Part shown: positions 51,175 to 59,891 of the stretch, piece by piece | Layout: the number at the start of each line of letters is the position of its first letter | Numbering within the stretch: position 1 is the first letter of the stretch | NCBI RefSeq assembly: GCF_018343525.1 | Contig: NZ_JAGYPH010000002.1 | Coordinates: 558,001-622,000 of the forward strand | DNA: 64,000 nucleotides | DNA from: Lederbergia citrea | Lineage (GTDB): Bacteria; Bacillota; Bacilli; Bacillales; Bacillaceae_C | Reading direction: 5' to 3' | Notes under the pieces: model-generated | Database searches by the model: none | What the model was told of the DNA's origin: nothing | What the model saw: the letters and a program-made list of their open reading frames with translations, nothing else | Translations under genes and position numbers: made by a program

Positions 51175-51862
51175 TAAAAATGCAAAAAAAATGGTTAGTA
51201 CAAAAAGAAAACTAATCGCTATGTTAAATCCGAAATCTCCAGTTTCGGAGCAGTATAGAACCATTCGTACGAACATACAATTTTCTGCAGTAGACCGAGA
51301 AATTCGTTCTTTAATGGTAACATCATCAGGTCCGGGAGAAGGGAAATCAACGACAGCTGCAAATATTGCGATTGTTTTCGCCCAACAAGGTAAAAGTGTG
51401 CTGCTTGTAGATGCTGATATGAGGAAGCCGACGGTTCACTATACCTTTAGTATGAATAATGCTTATGGATTAACAAATGTATTAACAAGACAGATGCGAA
51501 TCAATGAGGCAGCCAAGGTATCTAATCTGGAAGGATTAGATGTATTAACGTCCGGCCCAATTCCGCCCAACCCAGCAGAATTACTAAGTTCAAACGCTAT
51601 GAAGCAGTTTTTTGAGGAAGCTGGTGTCCAATATGATCTAGTAATCTTTGACACGCCTCCAATTCTTGCTGTAACAGATGCGCAAGTACTTGCCAACCAA
51701 TGTGATGGGACGATTCTAGTTGTTTCAAGTGGTAAGGCAGATGTCGAAAACGTCAAGAAAACGAAAGAATTATTGGAAGCGGCAAATGCAAAGACGCTTG
51801 GGGTTGTCTTAAATAATAAGAAAATGGCGAATAATGATTACTATTATTACTACGGTGTCTAA
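51164..51862 (+). CDS. ywqD: Bacterial tyrosine kinase (BY-kinase) YwqD/CpsD-like
   Basis: 232 residues from TTG 51164, eight bases after AAGGAG. The earlier GTG at 51155 touches that site. EQYRTIRTNIQFS near residue 27 is the usual N-terminal helix, SGPGEGKSTTAAN near 51 Walker A, LLVDADMRKPT near 80 Walker A', and LVIFDTPPILAVTD near 158 Walker B. The C-terminal tyrosine cluster YYYYYGV is the autophosphorylation site. It interacts with YwqC to control capsule synthesis and probably phosphorylates UDP-sugar enzymes. Overlaps ywqC. Confidence 0.94.
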   Translation: MALNKNAKKMVSTKRKLIAMLNPKSPVSEQYRTIRTNIQFSAVDREIRSLMVTSSGPGEGKSTTAANIAIVFAQQGKSVLLVDADMRKPTVHYTFSMNNAYGLTNVLTRQMRINEAAKVSNLEGLDVLTSGPIPPNPAELLSSNAMKQFFEEAGVQYDLVIFDTPPILAVTDAQVLANQCDGTILVVSSGKADVENVKKTKELLEAANAKTLGVVLNNKKMANNDYYYYYGV

Positions 51863-51942
51863 TTTTATCCAATATTGACAAAAATTGAAAAAGTAGTAAG
51901 GTATAAGCATGGGAAATTTGTAAAATATAGGGGGTTTTGTAA

Positions 51943-52710
51943 ATGATAGACATTCATTGTCATATTCTACCAGGTATAGATGATGGTGCGAGTGAATTTA
52001 CAGACAGTCTTCAAATGGCAAAACAGGCTGAAAGTGAAGGTATTCATACAATCATTGCAACCCCCCATCACCAAAATGGCAGGTTCAATAATTTTAAAGC
52101 GGATATTTTAACATTAACAACCGAATTGAATGATTATTTAAAAACAGAAAATGTAGATGTTAAAATTCTTCCAGGCCAAGAAAACCGGATTTACGGTGAG
52201 CTTATAGAAGACTATGAAGCTGGCGAAATTATGACACTTGCTAATATATCAAACTATTTATTCATCGAATTACCTTCTAATCATGTACCTCGTTATACGG
52301 AAAAGCTATGTTTTGATTTGCAGATGAAAGGATTAACGCCTGTAATCGTGCATCCTGAGCGAAACGCAGAATTAATCGAACGCTCAGATAAGCTGTATAA
52401 GCTCGTGAAAAACGGTGCTGCTACACAGATTACAGCTGCAAGTTTAGCTGGCTACTTCGGTAAAAAAATTCAAAAGTTCACATTCGACTTAGTAGAAGCA
52501 AACCTCACCCATTTTATTGCTTCTGACGCGCATAATACAACAAATCGTGGATTTAAAATGGAAGAGGGACTTGATCTCATCGAAAAAAAGTACGGAACAG
52601 ATTCTCTATATTACTTTATGGATAACGCTGAACTGATAGTTAACGGAAAGGATATATTCCGAGAGATTCCAGAGCAAATCAAGAAAAAGAAATTGTTCGG
52701 ACTCTTTTGA
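51943..52710 (+). CDS. ywqE: PHP-type protein-tyrosine phosphatase YwqE/CpsB-like
   Basis: 255 residues of the PHP metallophosphatase family. IDIHCHILPGIDDGA at the start provides the first metal histidines, ATPHHQNG near 45 and VHPERNAEL near 137 the next, and IASDAHNTTNRG near 191 the last. It removes phosphate from the BY-kinase tyrosine cluster, closing the control cycle. The ATG follows GGGGG. There is no terminator after it. A 493-bp untranslated stretch with structured sequence separates it from the next operon gene. Confidence 0.94.
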   Translation: MIDIHCHILPGIDDGASEFTDSLQMAKQAESEGIHTIIATPHHQNGRFNNFKADILTLTTELNDYLKTENVDVKILPGQENRIYGELIEDYEAGEIMTLANISNYLFIELPSNHVPRYTEKLCFDLQMKGLTPVIVHPERNAELIERSDKLYKLVKNGAATQITAASLAGYFGKKIQKFTFDLVEANLTHFIASDAHNTTNRGFKMEEGLDLIEKKYGTDSLYYFMDNAELIVNGKDIFREIPEQIKKKKLFGLF

Positions 52711-52777
52711 GACGGACATTCACCTAGACGATTTATAACTATGATGTGAAATATCAAGGAATTTTCAACGGTTATGT

Positions 52778-52871
52778 CTCCTAGCCGTTATCATTGGTGA
52801 CACTCGACCATGCTGTGGGTGGAAACAGTCTGCCTTAGACGCATTTGTTGTCAGTAGTGTGGTGTGAGGAG
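52778..52871 (+). ncRNA. Candidate structured cis RNA within the capsule operon (EAR-like position)
   Basis: In the 493-bp gap 52711-53203 nested pairings can be traced by eye: CTCCT (52778-52782) with AGGAG (52867-52871), TGACA (52798-52802) with TGTCA (52849-52853), and AACA-GTCT (52824-52831) with AGAC (52837-52840) and TGTT. The region is richer in G and C than its flanks and has no coding frame. In B. subtilis the EAR antitermination RNA lies between epsB (kinase) and epsC (dehydratase), the same junction as here. I could not recall its consensus, so identity is unproven. Confidence 0.4.
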
Positions 52872-52953
52872 GGGTTAGATGCCCTGATTTAATTGATTTA
52901 ATGTGAAGAAAGATGGGTAAATTTCACATGCAATAAAAGTATTTAACATTTTT

Positions 52954-53004
52954 AAATGTCTAATGAAAGTGTGCAACATTTGTGTGCATTTTCCTTAGAC
53001 ATTT
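52954..53004. repeat. Perfect 10-bp inverted repeat in the capsule-operon gap
   Basis: AAATGTCTAA (52954-52963) and TTAGACATTT (52995-53004) are exact complements with a 31-base loop holding two GTGTGCA units. It ends in CTTTTC, a poor T run, so it may be a regulated stop of the transcript or a protein site. Confidence 0.6.
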
Positions 53005-53090
53005 CTTTTCAAAAGAAAATAGTTCTTTCTACCTGTGCCATAAGTCATTATTATTGTTGCTGCAATAAAAACTGGTTAAGGAAGTTTACA

Positions 53091-53217
53091 TTTTGACTTG
53101 TCAAAAAGCCATAGAGGATTTGCCAAGGATACTTTTAGCAGCTGCTAACTGAACGAGAGAGTAACACTTTTACATCAAATATTAAGAAAAGAAGGGATCA
53201 ATTTTGACTTATCAAAA
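53091..53217 (+). promoter_or_regulatory. Duplicated palindrome over a false and a true start
   Basis: TTTTGACTTGTCAAAA (53091-53106) has perfect 7-bp arms. TTTTGACTTATCAAAA (53202-53217) repeats it with one mismatch 111 bp later, over the start of the dehydratase gene. Each holds TTG-ACT-(TGT/TAT)-CAA and each is preceded by a purine-rich site, so the first copy can encode an 18-residue leader peptide (TCQKAIEDLPRILLAAAN). Confidence 0.55.
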
Positions 53218-55027
53218 GCGCGTACCGCTATTGATGCTGCTTGATTCAACCATTGTATTGTTTTCCATCTATGTAGGATATTTCATATTGCATCCGTACT
53301 CCGATTTTTACACATCAAAATTGTTATTAATGAGTTCGATGGTATTACTAGTGAGCCATCATGTATTTGCACTTGTCTATCGGCTATATCATAAAGCATG
53401 GGAATATGCGAGTGTTGGAGAAATGTTTACGATAGCAAAAGCAGTTACATTCTCAATTTTTACAGCAGCAATTGCGCAAGCAGTCGGAGCAGGAAATGTT
53501 TATACAAGGGTTTTATTAATAACATGGATGCTTCATCTTTTACTAATTGGTGGCTCGCGATTTTCATGGAGAATGTATCGTGATTATTACATGAAGTCAA
53601 AAATGAAAAAAAGAAGAACTTTAATTGTAGGTGCTGGATCTGCAGGTACTGCAGTCGCAAGACAGCTATTACATAATTATGATGTAGATCTCATACCCGT
53701 TGCTTTTGTTGATGATGACCCGAGAAAGTACAAGCTTGAAATGTACGGACTTAGCGTGTGTGGAAACATTGAAGACATACCACAAATAGTAAAAAAACAA
53801 AAAATCCAAGATATTATTATCGCGATTCCTTCCATCTCAAAGAAAGAAATTAGACGTATATATGAAACTTGTGCAAAAACCGAAGCTGAAGTCAAAATCA
53901 TGCCGATGATTGAAGATGTAATGACGGGTAAACTTGCTGTAAGTGCGCTTCGGAATGTGGAAGTAGAGGATTTACTTGGACGTGAACCAGTGGAACTTGA
54001 TATTAGTAGTATCTCCGAATCTATTACATGTTCAACTGTCCTTGTAACTGGAGCTGGGGGATCGATTGGTTCTGAAATATGTAGACAAATTTGCAAATTT
54101 AATCCAAAGAGAATTGTACTTGTAGGACACGGGGAATTTAGTATTTACAATATCGATATGGAACTTCGTCAAATGTATCAAGAGCAAATAGAAATAATTC
54201 CGGTGATTGCAGATGTGCAGGATAGAAATAGACTGTTCGAAGTAATGGAAGAATTCAAGCCGGACGTTGTTTACCATGCAGCTGCACATAAACATGTCCC
54301 ACTAATGGAAAATAACCCAAGAGAAGCAGTGAAAAACAATATATTTGGTACAAGGAATGTTGCGGAGGCAGCAGATACATTCGGTGTTAATACATTTGTT
54401 TTAGTTTCTACTGATAAGGCGGTCAATCCTCCTAATGTTATGGGAGCAACAAAGCGAGTTGCCGAAATGATCATTCAAAACTTAGCGAAAGAAAGTAATA
54501 CAAAGTTTGTTGCTGTTCGTTTCGGAAATGTTCTTGGAAGTAGGGGCAGTGTCATTCCTTTATTCAAAAAGCAAATTGAAGCAGGCGGTCCAGTCACTGT
54601 TACACATCCTGACATGACACGATACTTCATGACAATTCCGGAAGCATCAAGACTTGTTATTCAAGCTGGTACTCTTGCTCGGGGTGGTGAAGTGTTTGTT
54701 TTGGATATGGGCGAGCCGGTAAAGATTTCGGACTTGGCGAAAAATCTGATAACCCTTTCGGGTTATTTGGTTGAGGAGATTGGAATTCAGTATAGTGGGA
54801 TAAGGCCAGGGGAGAAGATGTTCGAGGAACTGCTGAATGAAAATGAAGTGCAAAAGGAGCAGGTGTTTCCGCAGATTCATATTGGAAAGGCAGAGCCGAT
54901 GGAGCGAAGTGAATTATTCCAAATGATTGAACGCCTATCTTCAATTGAAATGGAAGATATGAAAAGATTACTCATCGATGCGGCCAATAAGAAATATTCG
55001 GAAGCGTCAATGGCAAAAAGTAGTTAA
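53204..55027 (+). CDS. Membrane-bound UDP-sugar 4,6-dehydratase/epimerase (CapD/EpsC/PglF type)
   Basis: 607 residues. Four hydrophobic segments in residues 10-130 anchor it. A first Rossmann-like domain has VGAGSAGTAVARQL near 143. The catalytic SDR domain has VLVTGAGGSIGSEICRQI near 279, AAAHKHVPLMENNP near 358 and STDKAVNPPNVMGATKR near 406. Methionine stands where short SDRs have tyrosine, which is normal for this long type. It probably converts UDP-GlcNAc to a 4-keto-6-deoxy sugar for the polymer repeat. TTG start after GAAGGG, overlapped by a palindrome. A decayed partial copy lies directly downstream. Confidence 0.92.
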   Translation: MTYQKRVPLLMLLDSTIVLFSIYVGYFILHPYSDFYTSKLLLMSSMVLLVSHHVFALVYRLYHKAWEYASVGEMFTIAKAVTFSIFTAAIAQAVGAGNVYTRVLLITWMLHLLLIGGSRFSWRMYRDYYMKSKMKKRRTLIVGAGSAGTAVARQLLHNYDVDLIPVAFVDDDPRKYKLEMYGLSVCGNIEDIPQIVKKQKIQDIIIAIPSISKKEIRRIYETCAKTEAEVKIMPMIEDVMTGKLAVSALRNVEVEDLLGREPVELDISSISESITCSTVLVTGAGGSIGSEICRQICKFNPKRIVLVGHGEFSIYNIDMELRQMYQEQIEIIPVIADVQDRNRLFEVMEEFKPDVVYHAAAHKHVPLMENNPREAVKNNIFGTRNVAEAADTFGVNTFVLVSTDKAVNPPNVMGATKRVAEMIIQNLAKESNTKFVAVRFGNVLGSRGSVIPLFKKQIEAGGPVTVTHPDMTRYFMTIPEASRLVIQAGTLARGGEVFVLDMGEPVKISDLAKNLITLSGYLVEEIGIQYSGIRPGEKMFEELLNENEVQKEQVFPQIHIGKAEPMERSELFQMIERLSSIEMEDMKRLLIDAANKKYSEASMAKSS

Positions 55028-55062
55028 TTATTATGTAGTGAAATAAATATTCATAAAGGTGT

Positions 55063-55856
55063 TTGTTAAACAAGTGCATAATTTGCGAGACTTATGGAGG
55101 AAATAGTAGTGAATTCCGACCAAAGAGACTCATTCTTTTAGGACACGGTGAAAGTTCTATTTATAGTATAGACATGGAATTACGACAAAAGGTTGCGAAA
55201 GAAACAGCAATTGTTCCGATTATCGGAGATATTAAGAACCGTAATGGTATTTTTAATATTATTTGTGCTAAAATCCCTACCATGTAGCAGCACATAAACA
55301 TGTTCCTTTAATGGAAGCTAACCCGATGGAAGCTGTTAAAAACAATATTTTTGAACCGAAAATGTTGCGGAAGCAGCAGACTTAATCGGAGTTCCATCTT
55401 TCGTTCTTGTTTCTACTGATAAAGTAGTGAAGCCATCGAATGTGATGGGTGCTACGAAACGGTTTGCCGAAATAATTGTTAAAATTTAACAAAAAAACAC
55501 CGCTAAATTCGTAGCGGTTCGATTTGGTAACTTACTTGGTTTTAGAGGTAATGTAATATAGGAGAACCTGTGAAAAATGTGACCTTGCGACAAACCTTAT
55601 TAAATTATCGGCTATCATGTTGATGAAATTGGTAATGAATTCTCGGGAATTCGTCCGGGAGAGAAGTTGTTTGAAGAGTTGTTGAACTGAGATTCAGAGT
55701 GAACATGTTTTTCCTAAGGTACGTATTGGTAGAGTGACACTAATTACGAAAGCTGAGATGGGGTATGTGATTAAGATGCTACCGGAGATATAAAATGTCG
55801 AAATGAAGGAAGTTTTGGTTGGGAAAGCTAATCGCAAGGTTGTTGAGGCAAATTAG
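55063..55856 (+). pseudogene. Decayed partial second copy of the CapD/EpsC-type dehydratase
   Basis: Frames scattered over this stretch match the last half of the intact protein upstream. They read FRPKRLILLGHGESSIYSID, then after a frameshift near 55275 YHVAAHKHVPLMEANPMEAV, then after another near 55355 VSTDKVVKPSNVMGATKRF, a stop at about 55487, KFVAVRFGNLLGFRGNV, and finally GIRPGEKLFEELLN and HVFPKVRIG. About 40 codons between FRGNV and GEPVK are missing, where the intact copy has its ILPFK-to-LDMGEPVK part. It starts 35 bases after the intact stop. Divergence is considerable, so it is an old duplicate or the tail of a replaced allele. Confidence 0.88.
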
Positions 55857-55992
55857 TGTGAATTTTTTACGAAAAGTTTTACATTAGATAGTTGGCTTTT
55901 CATATCTTACATACCTTTCCGGTCTGTAATCGAATAACTATTTATTTAGTTATGAAACGTCCTTACTGAAAACGTTTATGGGAGTAGGAATA

Positions 55993-57105
55993 ATGAAAAA
56001 AGATGTGTTATACCTAGCAATATCATATCCTCAAGTAAGAATAAATAAATTTATAAAATATTTAATCCAAGAAAATTATAATGTTAAATTATTACTATGT
56101 AATTATAATAATAGTAAGAAGGGAATTTGGGATGAGTATACTACTCCATTATCCATTGAAGAGAATAATAAGTTCTTCACAAAATATCCTTTTAGTAATA
56201 AATTGTTGAAAAAACTAAATAGCGAAATAGAAAAGATCAATTTAAGTCCAGACATTATAATTGTCAGAGACATCTTCCTTGCAAATTACGCACAAAAGAT
56301 TGCAAAAAAATATAATTCAAAACTATTAATCGATATAGCAGATAATTATCCGGAAGTTATTCTTCAAAACAATCCATATGGTTTAGGAAAAATCTTTTAT
56401 CAAATCTCGAATTTTTTTGAAAAAAAGGTGTTGGATAAAGCCAATACAATCCTTTGTGTAACTAGAGAAAGTAAGAAATTACTGTCTGATAAACATGGAA
56501 TTTCGGAAGGGAAAATAATCCCTATTCGAAATCTGCCCCTTAAAAATGAAGTTGGGGAAATATTTAATAAAGAAAGATTATTTGACTTTGTTTACATAGG
56601 GACTTTTTCTAAAAACATTAGAGATTTAGTTACGATAATTAAAACCCTTCAGTTAAACCCGGAGTTGTCTTTTCATGTTTACACTTTCCAAAAAGTGGAG
56701 GTGGAAGAGTTTATTCGAAATTTCATAGACATAGATAATTACAAAATAGAAATAAGGAACCCTGTTAAAAAGTCTGAACTAAATTTTGTGCTATCAAATT
56801 ATAAAGTTGGTTTAATTCCTCATTTTAGGGGACCAGGAACGGACTATACAGAACCAAACAAGCTATATGATTATATTCATGCAAATTTACCTGTTTTGGC
56901 TAGTGATAACCCATCATTAAAAAATTCATTAACAAATTTATCAGTTGGTGAATGTTATAAACCAAATGATCCCCAAAGCTTGTTGGATGGGTATAATCTA
57001 ATAGTTGAAAACTATGAGAAGTATCTAGAGGCTATAACCGCACATAAATGTGATTTAATTTGGGAAAAAGAAATTTCAATATTAAATGATTATCTTAAGG
57101 GTTAG
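55993..57105 (+). CDS. GT4-like glycosyltransferase
   Basis: 370 residues. The start at ATG 55993 has GGAG eight bases upstream. Segments include LIDIADNYPEVILQNNPYG near residue 113, a common pattern in GT4 enzymes of capsule loci, NTILCVTRESKKLL near 150, VYIGTFSKNIRDLVTII near 200, and HFRGPGTDYTEPNKLYDYIH near 282, which holds the donor-site glutamate. Base composition is more AT-rich than the kinase genes upstream. It begins a run of polymer-specific genes (transferase, polymerase, transferase, flippase) typical of exchanged capsule cassettes. Donor unknown. Confidence 0.8.
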   Translation: MKKDVLYLAISYPQVRINKFIKYLIQENYNVKLLLCNYNNSKKGIWDEYTTPLSIEENNKFFTKYPFSNKLLKKLNSEIEKINLSPDIIIVRDIFLANYAQKIAKKYNSKLLIDIADNYPEVILQNNPYGLGKIFYQISNFFEKKVLDKANTILCVTRESKKLLSDKHGISEGKIIPIRNLPLKNEVGEIFNKERLFDFVYIGTFSKNIRDLVTIIKTLQLNPELSFHVYTFQKVEVEEFIRNFIDIDNYKIEIRNPVKKSELNFVLSNYKVGLIPHFRGPGTDYTEPNKLYDYIHANLPVLASDNPSLKNSLTNLSVGECYKPNDPQSLLDGYNLIVENYEKYLEAITAHKCDLIWEKEISILNDYLKG

Positions 57106-57162
57106 TTCTTCAATCAAAAAGTAATAATCTATATATTTTTCAAGAAAGTATTGAGGTGTAAA

Positions 57163-58608
57163 ATGTGTTTTTTTAATAGAGCGATAATTGCCTTGTCAAT
57201 AACAGGCACTATTATTACAGTAGCTCAATCGGGATTTACTTCAATAGAATATAAAGTGATTTGGATATTGCCCCTAATCTATACGCTGGTGTACATTTCT
57301 TTTTTTCAGGCAATATTCCGAAATAGGGATATCAGAATCACATCAATAATCTTAGCAATATTACTCTTTTTAAAAGCAGTACTTAATCCAGTGTTAATCT
57401 CTTTAGCTGGACCGGATTATATTGGAAAGAGGTATATTCCCTTATCAAATGATATGATAAGTCTTTCTATATATGTTTCTGCCTATGAGATTATAACGGT
57501 CTCATTTTTTGTTTTTATACTTTCAATTATACTAAAAGGAGATAACCAAGAAGAAATCAAAAAGGAATGGAAATTGAAGGGGAGTAAGTTATTTTATTTA
57601 ATCTACGTGGTTTTTGGAATATTGATATATATAGCTATGGGAAGAAGCGCACAAGTTATATCTTTTTTTGTTCTATCAATAAATGATGGGCATGTCCCAA
57701 TAGAAAACACTTTGCTCCTTCTAGTCAGACAAATAATTGTAACTGCAATTATTATTGCTTTTTTACTGGTTGTAAATTATTCAAAGCTAAAATATGAAAG
57801 AACAAAAAGTAAAATATATATAAATATAGCAATCATAGCTGCGATAGTAAATATTGGAATTATTGTCGGGGACAGGAGAAGTGTCCAAATATTTACTGCA
57901 ATTTTATCGATATGGATTTTAATAAAACTATACCGTTTGAGTATGAAAAAAATTGTTTTTTCAATATTATTAACTACTGTAATCATATTTTCATTAATGA
58001 CCCTTTTTAGATGGGGGGCATATTCGCAAGGTTCATACTCTGCGGTTTTAAATGAGACTGAATTTAGCATTGCATCATTAGCCGACTATAGCCAGGTTTA
58101 CTTTGGAGGACCTGATTCTATTGCTACATCACTAACATTTGCGGAAAACGTTGGATTAGATTTTAAGAATTTAATGTTTGATTTTGGAAGAACAATTTTT
58201 GGTCTTAATTTCTTGTTAAGAGAAAATATGTATTTAACTAGTGAAATGTATAATTTATTTTTATATGATGGAAATCAAAAAAATGGTCAATTGATATTCG
58301 GCACTAGTTACGGATATATATTTTTTGGTTTTATTGGGGCACCAATTATTATTTTATTAAATACTACGATATCTATAATCCTTGAAAAGTTATTCAGAAA
58401 AACAAGTTCATATGAATTTGCATATCTATTTGGTTATTGTTTATTAAGAATGGCATTAAACTTACTTACCAATACTCCAACTATAATGACCGTAATTACT
58501 CAACAGTTAGCAACACTTGGATTAATAATCATTGTAGCAAGGATATTCGCAAAAAAGTACAATGGGTTCAATAATTCAAATATAACTAATCCAATTTCGA
58601 TAAGATAA
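57163..58608 (+). CDS. Wzy-like polysaccharide polymerase (O-antigen polymerase family)
   Basis: 481 residues with about twelve hydrophobic segments, including IIALSITGTIITVAQ at the start and IFFGFIGAPIIILLNTTISI near 390. Between helices near residues 285-350 is a longer loop (GSYSAVLNETEFSIASLADY), the usual large external loop of Wzy proteins, and RWGAYSQG may supply catalytic arginine. Assignment rests on topology, size and neighbours, because Wzy sequences are poorly conserved. It would join flipped repeat units outside the membrane. The ATG has GAGGTG four bases upstream. It is 14 bp from the next gene. Confidence 0.75.
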   Translation: MCFFNRAIIALSITGTIITVAQSGFTSIEYKVIWILPLIYTLVYISFFQAIFRNRDIRITSIILAILLFLKAVLNPVLISLAGPDYIGKRYIPLSNDMISLSIYVSAYEIITVSFFVFILSIILKGDNQEEIKKEWKLKGSKLFYLIYVVFGILIYIAMGRSAQVISFFVLSINDGHVPIENTLLLLVRQIIVTAIIIAFLLVVNYSKLKYERTKSKIYINIAIIAAIVNIGIIVGDRRSVQIFTAILSIWILIKLYRLSMKKIVFSILLTTVIIFSLMTLFRWGAYSQGSYSAVLNETEFSIASLADYSQVYFGGPDSIATSLTFAENVGLDFKNLMFDFGRTIFGLNFLLRENMYLTSEMYNLFLYDGNQKNGQLIFGTSYGYIFFGFIGAPIIILLNTTISIILEKLFRKTSSYEFAYLFGYCLLRMALNLLTNTPTIMTVITQQLATLGLIIIVARIFAKKYNGFNNSNITNPISIR

Positions 58609-58622
58609 AAGAGGTTTTTATA

Positions 58623-59717
58623 ATGAATATACTTTTATTATCATATGGCGTAATAGAGCACGATGGAAGATTAAAGGAATTAATTGATGTTAGTAATAAT
58701 CTTGGAGATACAAAAGTCGTGGCGTGTGCGATCGATAAATCAATAAATTATCCATATAGTTTTTGCATAGATTCACGAGAAAAAAGACATACCATTAAAA
58801 ACTATTTGATGTTTATTGTTCATAGTATTAAAGTTGCTAGAAAAATGTCTTCAATTGACATATTAATTGTTGATGACTTCACGACCTCATTGGCTGGGTC
58901 AATTATAAATAAATTATTCCGACCAAAAATTTTAGTTCAGGACTCTAGGGAATTATATATTGACAAAAAAATGCCGGGATTTGGTAATGTTTTTTTGTAC
59001 TCTGAAAAGAACTTGTATAAAAAAGCTGATTTAATAATTTGCGCGAATAAGCAAAGAGCTCAAATAATGCAAGAGAGATATGGTTTTGAAGAAAGACCAT
59101 ATGTATTTGAAAACATTCGCATCTTAGAAGGTGAGTTTAATCAAACCGAATTAGATGCCAAGTATAAGTCCCTACTTAAACCGGGAACCAAGATTATCTC
59201 TACTGGCGGGTGTTCTATCGAACGAGGAACGGATCGCTTAGTTATGGCAATGAAACGATTACCCACGTGTACTCTATATATAGTCGGAAAAGGAAGACCG
59301 AAAGATTACGATAAAATAGTTAAATTGATTAAAGAAAATACTGTTAAAAATGTCTATATTTTAGATAGAGTCACATTATCTGAATTGCGCTATTTAATAA
59401 AGCAGTGCGATATTGGCATTGTTGAATATCATAAAAATGATTTAAATAACTTGTTTTGTGCCTCAGGAAAGGTATATGAGTATATGAAAGAAGGATTACC
59501 AATAGTAACGACTGAAAATATTCCTCTTGTAGAGTTGTGTGAGGAATTCAAAGTAGGCATTGCAGACGATAACTTTATTGGTGGTATAGAGGGAGTTATC
59601 GAAAACTTACAGTCTTTTAATAAAAATGTTACAAAATACATGGAGAGTATTTCAGTGGAAAATAATAATAAGGGATTAGTTGATAAGATTCGTAATACTT
59701 TTGATAACAAGATGTAA
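58623..59717 (+). CDS. GT4-like glycosyltransferase
   Basis: 364 residues. VLVQDSRELYID near residue 100 fits the xDxRELY segment seen in several capsule GT4 enzymes. KKADLIICANKQRAQIMQ near 133 follows. ISTGGCSIERGTDRLVMAM near 190 and GKGRPKDYDKIVKLI near 220 form the donor fold, and CASGKVYEYMKEGLPIVTT near 280 the donor-site glutamate region. AGAGG precedes the ATG. It sits between polymerase and flippase genes, so it most likely adds one sugar of the same repeat unit. There is a 174-bp gap before the flippase gene. Confidence 0.8.
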   Translation: MNILLLSYGVIEHDGRLKELIDVSNNLGDTKVVACAIDKSINYPYSFCIDSREKRHTIKNYLMFIVHSIKVARKMSSIDILIVDDFTTSLAGSIINKLFRPKILVQDSRELYIDKKMPGFGNVFLYSEKNLYKKADLIICANKQRAQIMQERYGFEERPYVFENIRILEGEFNQTELDAKYKSLLKPGTKIISTGGCSIERGTDRLVMAMKRLPTCTLYIVGKGRPKDYDKIVKLIKENTVKNVYILDRVTLSELRYLIKQCDIGIVEYHKNDLNNLFCASGKVYEYMKEGLPIVTTENIPLVELCEEFKVGIADDNFIGGIEGVIENLQSFNKNVTKYMESISVENNNKGLVDKIRNTFDNKM

Positions 59718-59891
59718 GTTGGTAATATTCAATAAGTATGATCTTTGAAACTTTAAGCTACTTAAATTTGGGAAGTATTAATAGGGCTACTAGAAAACGA
59801 TATGCAGAATACTTACACTAACGTACAAGATGTTTATTATGGATTTACACAAAGAGTTTCAATCTGATTATGAATATAATGAGGAAAATAA

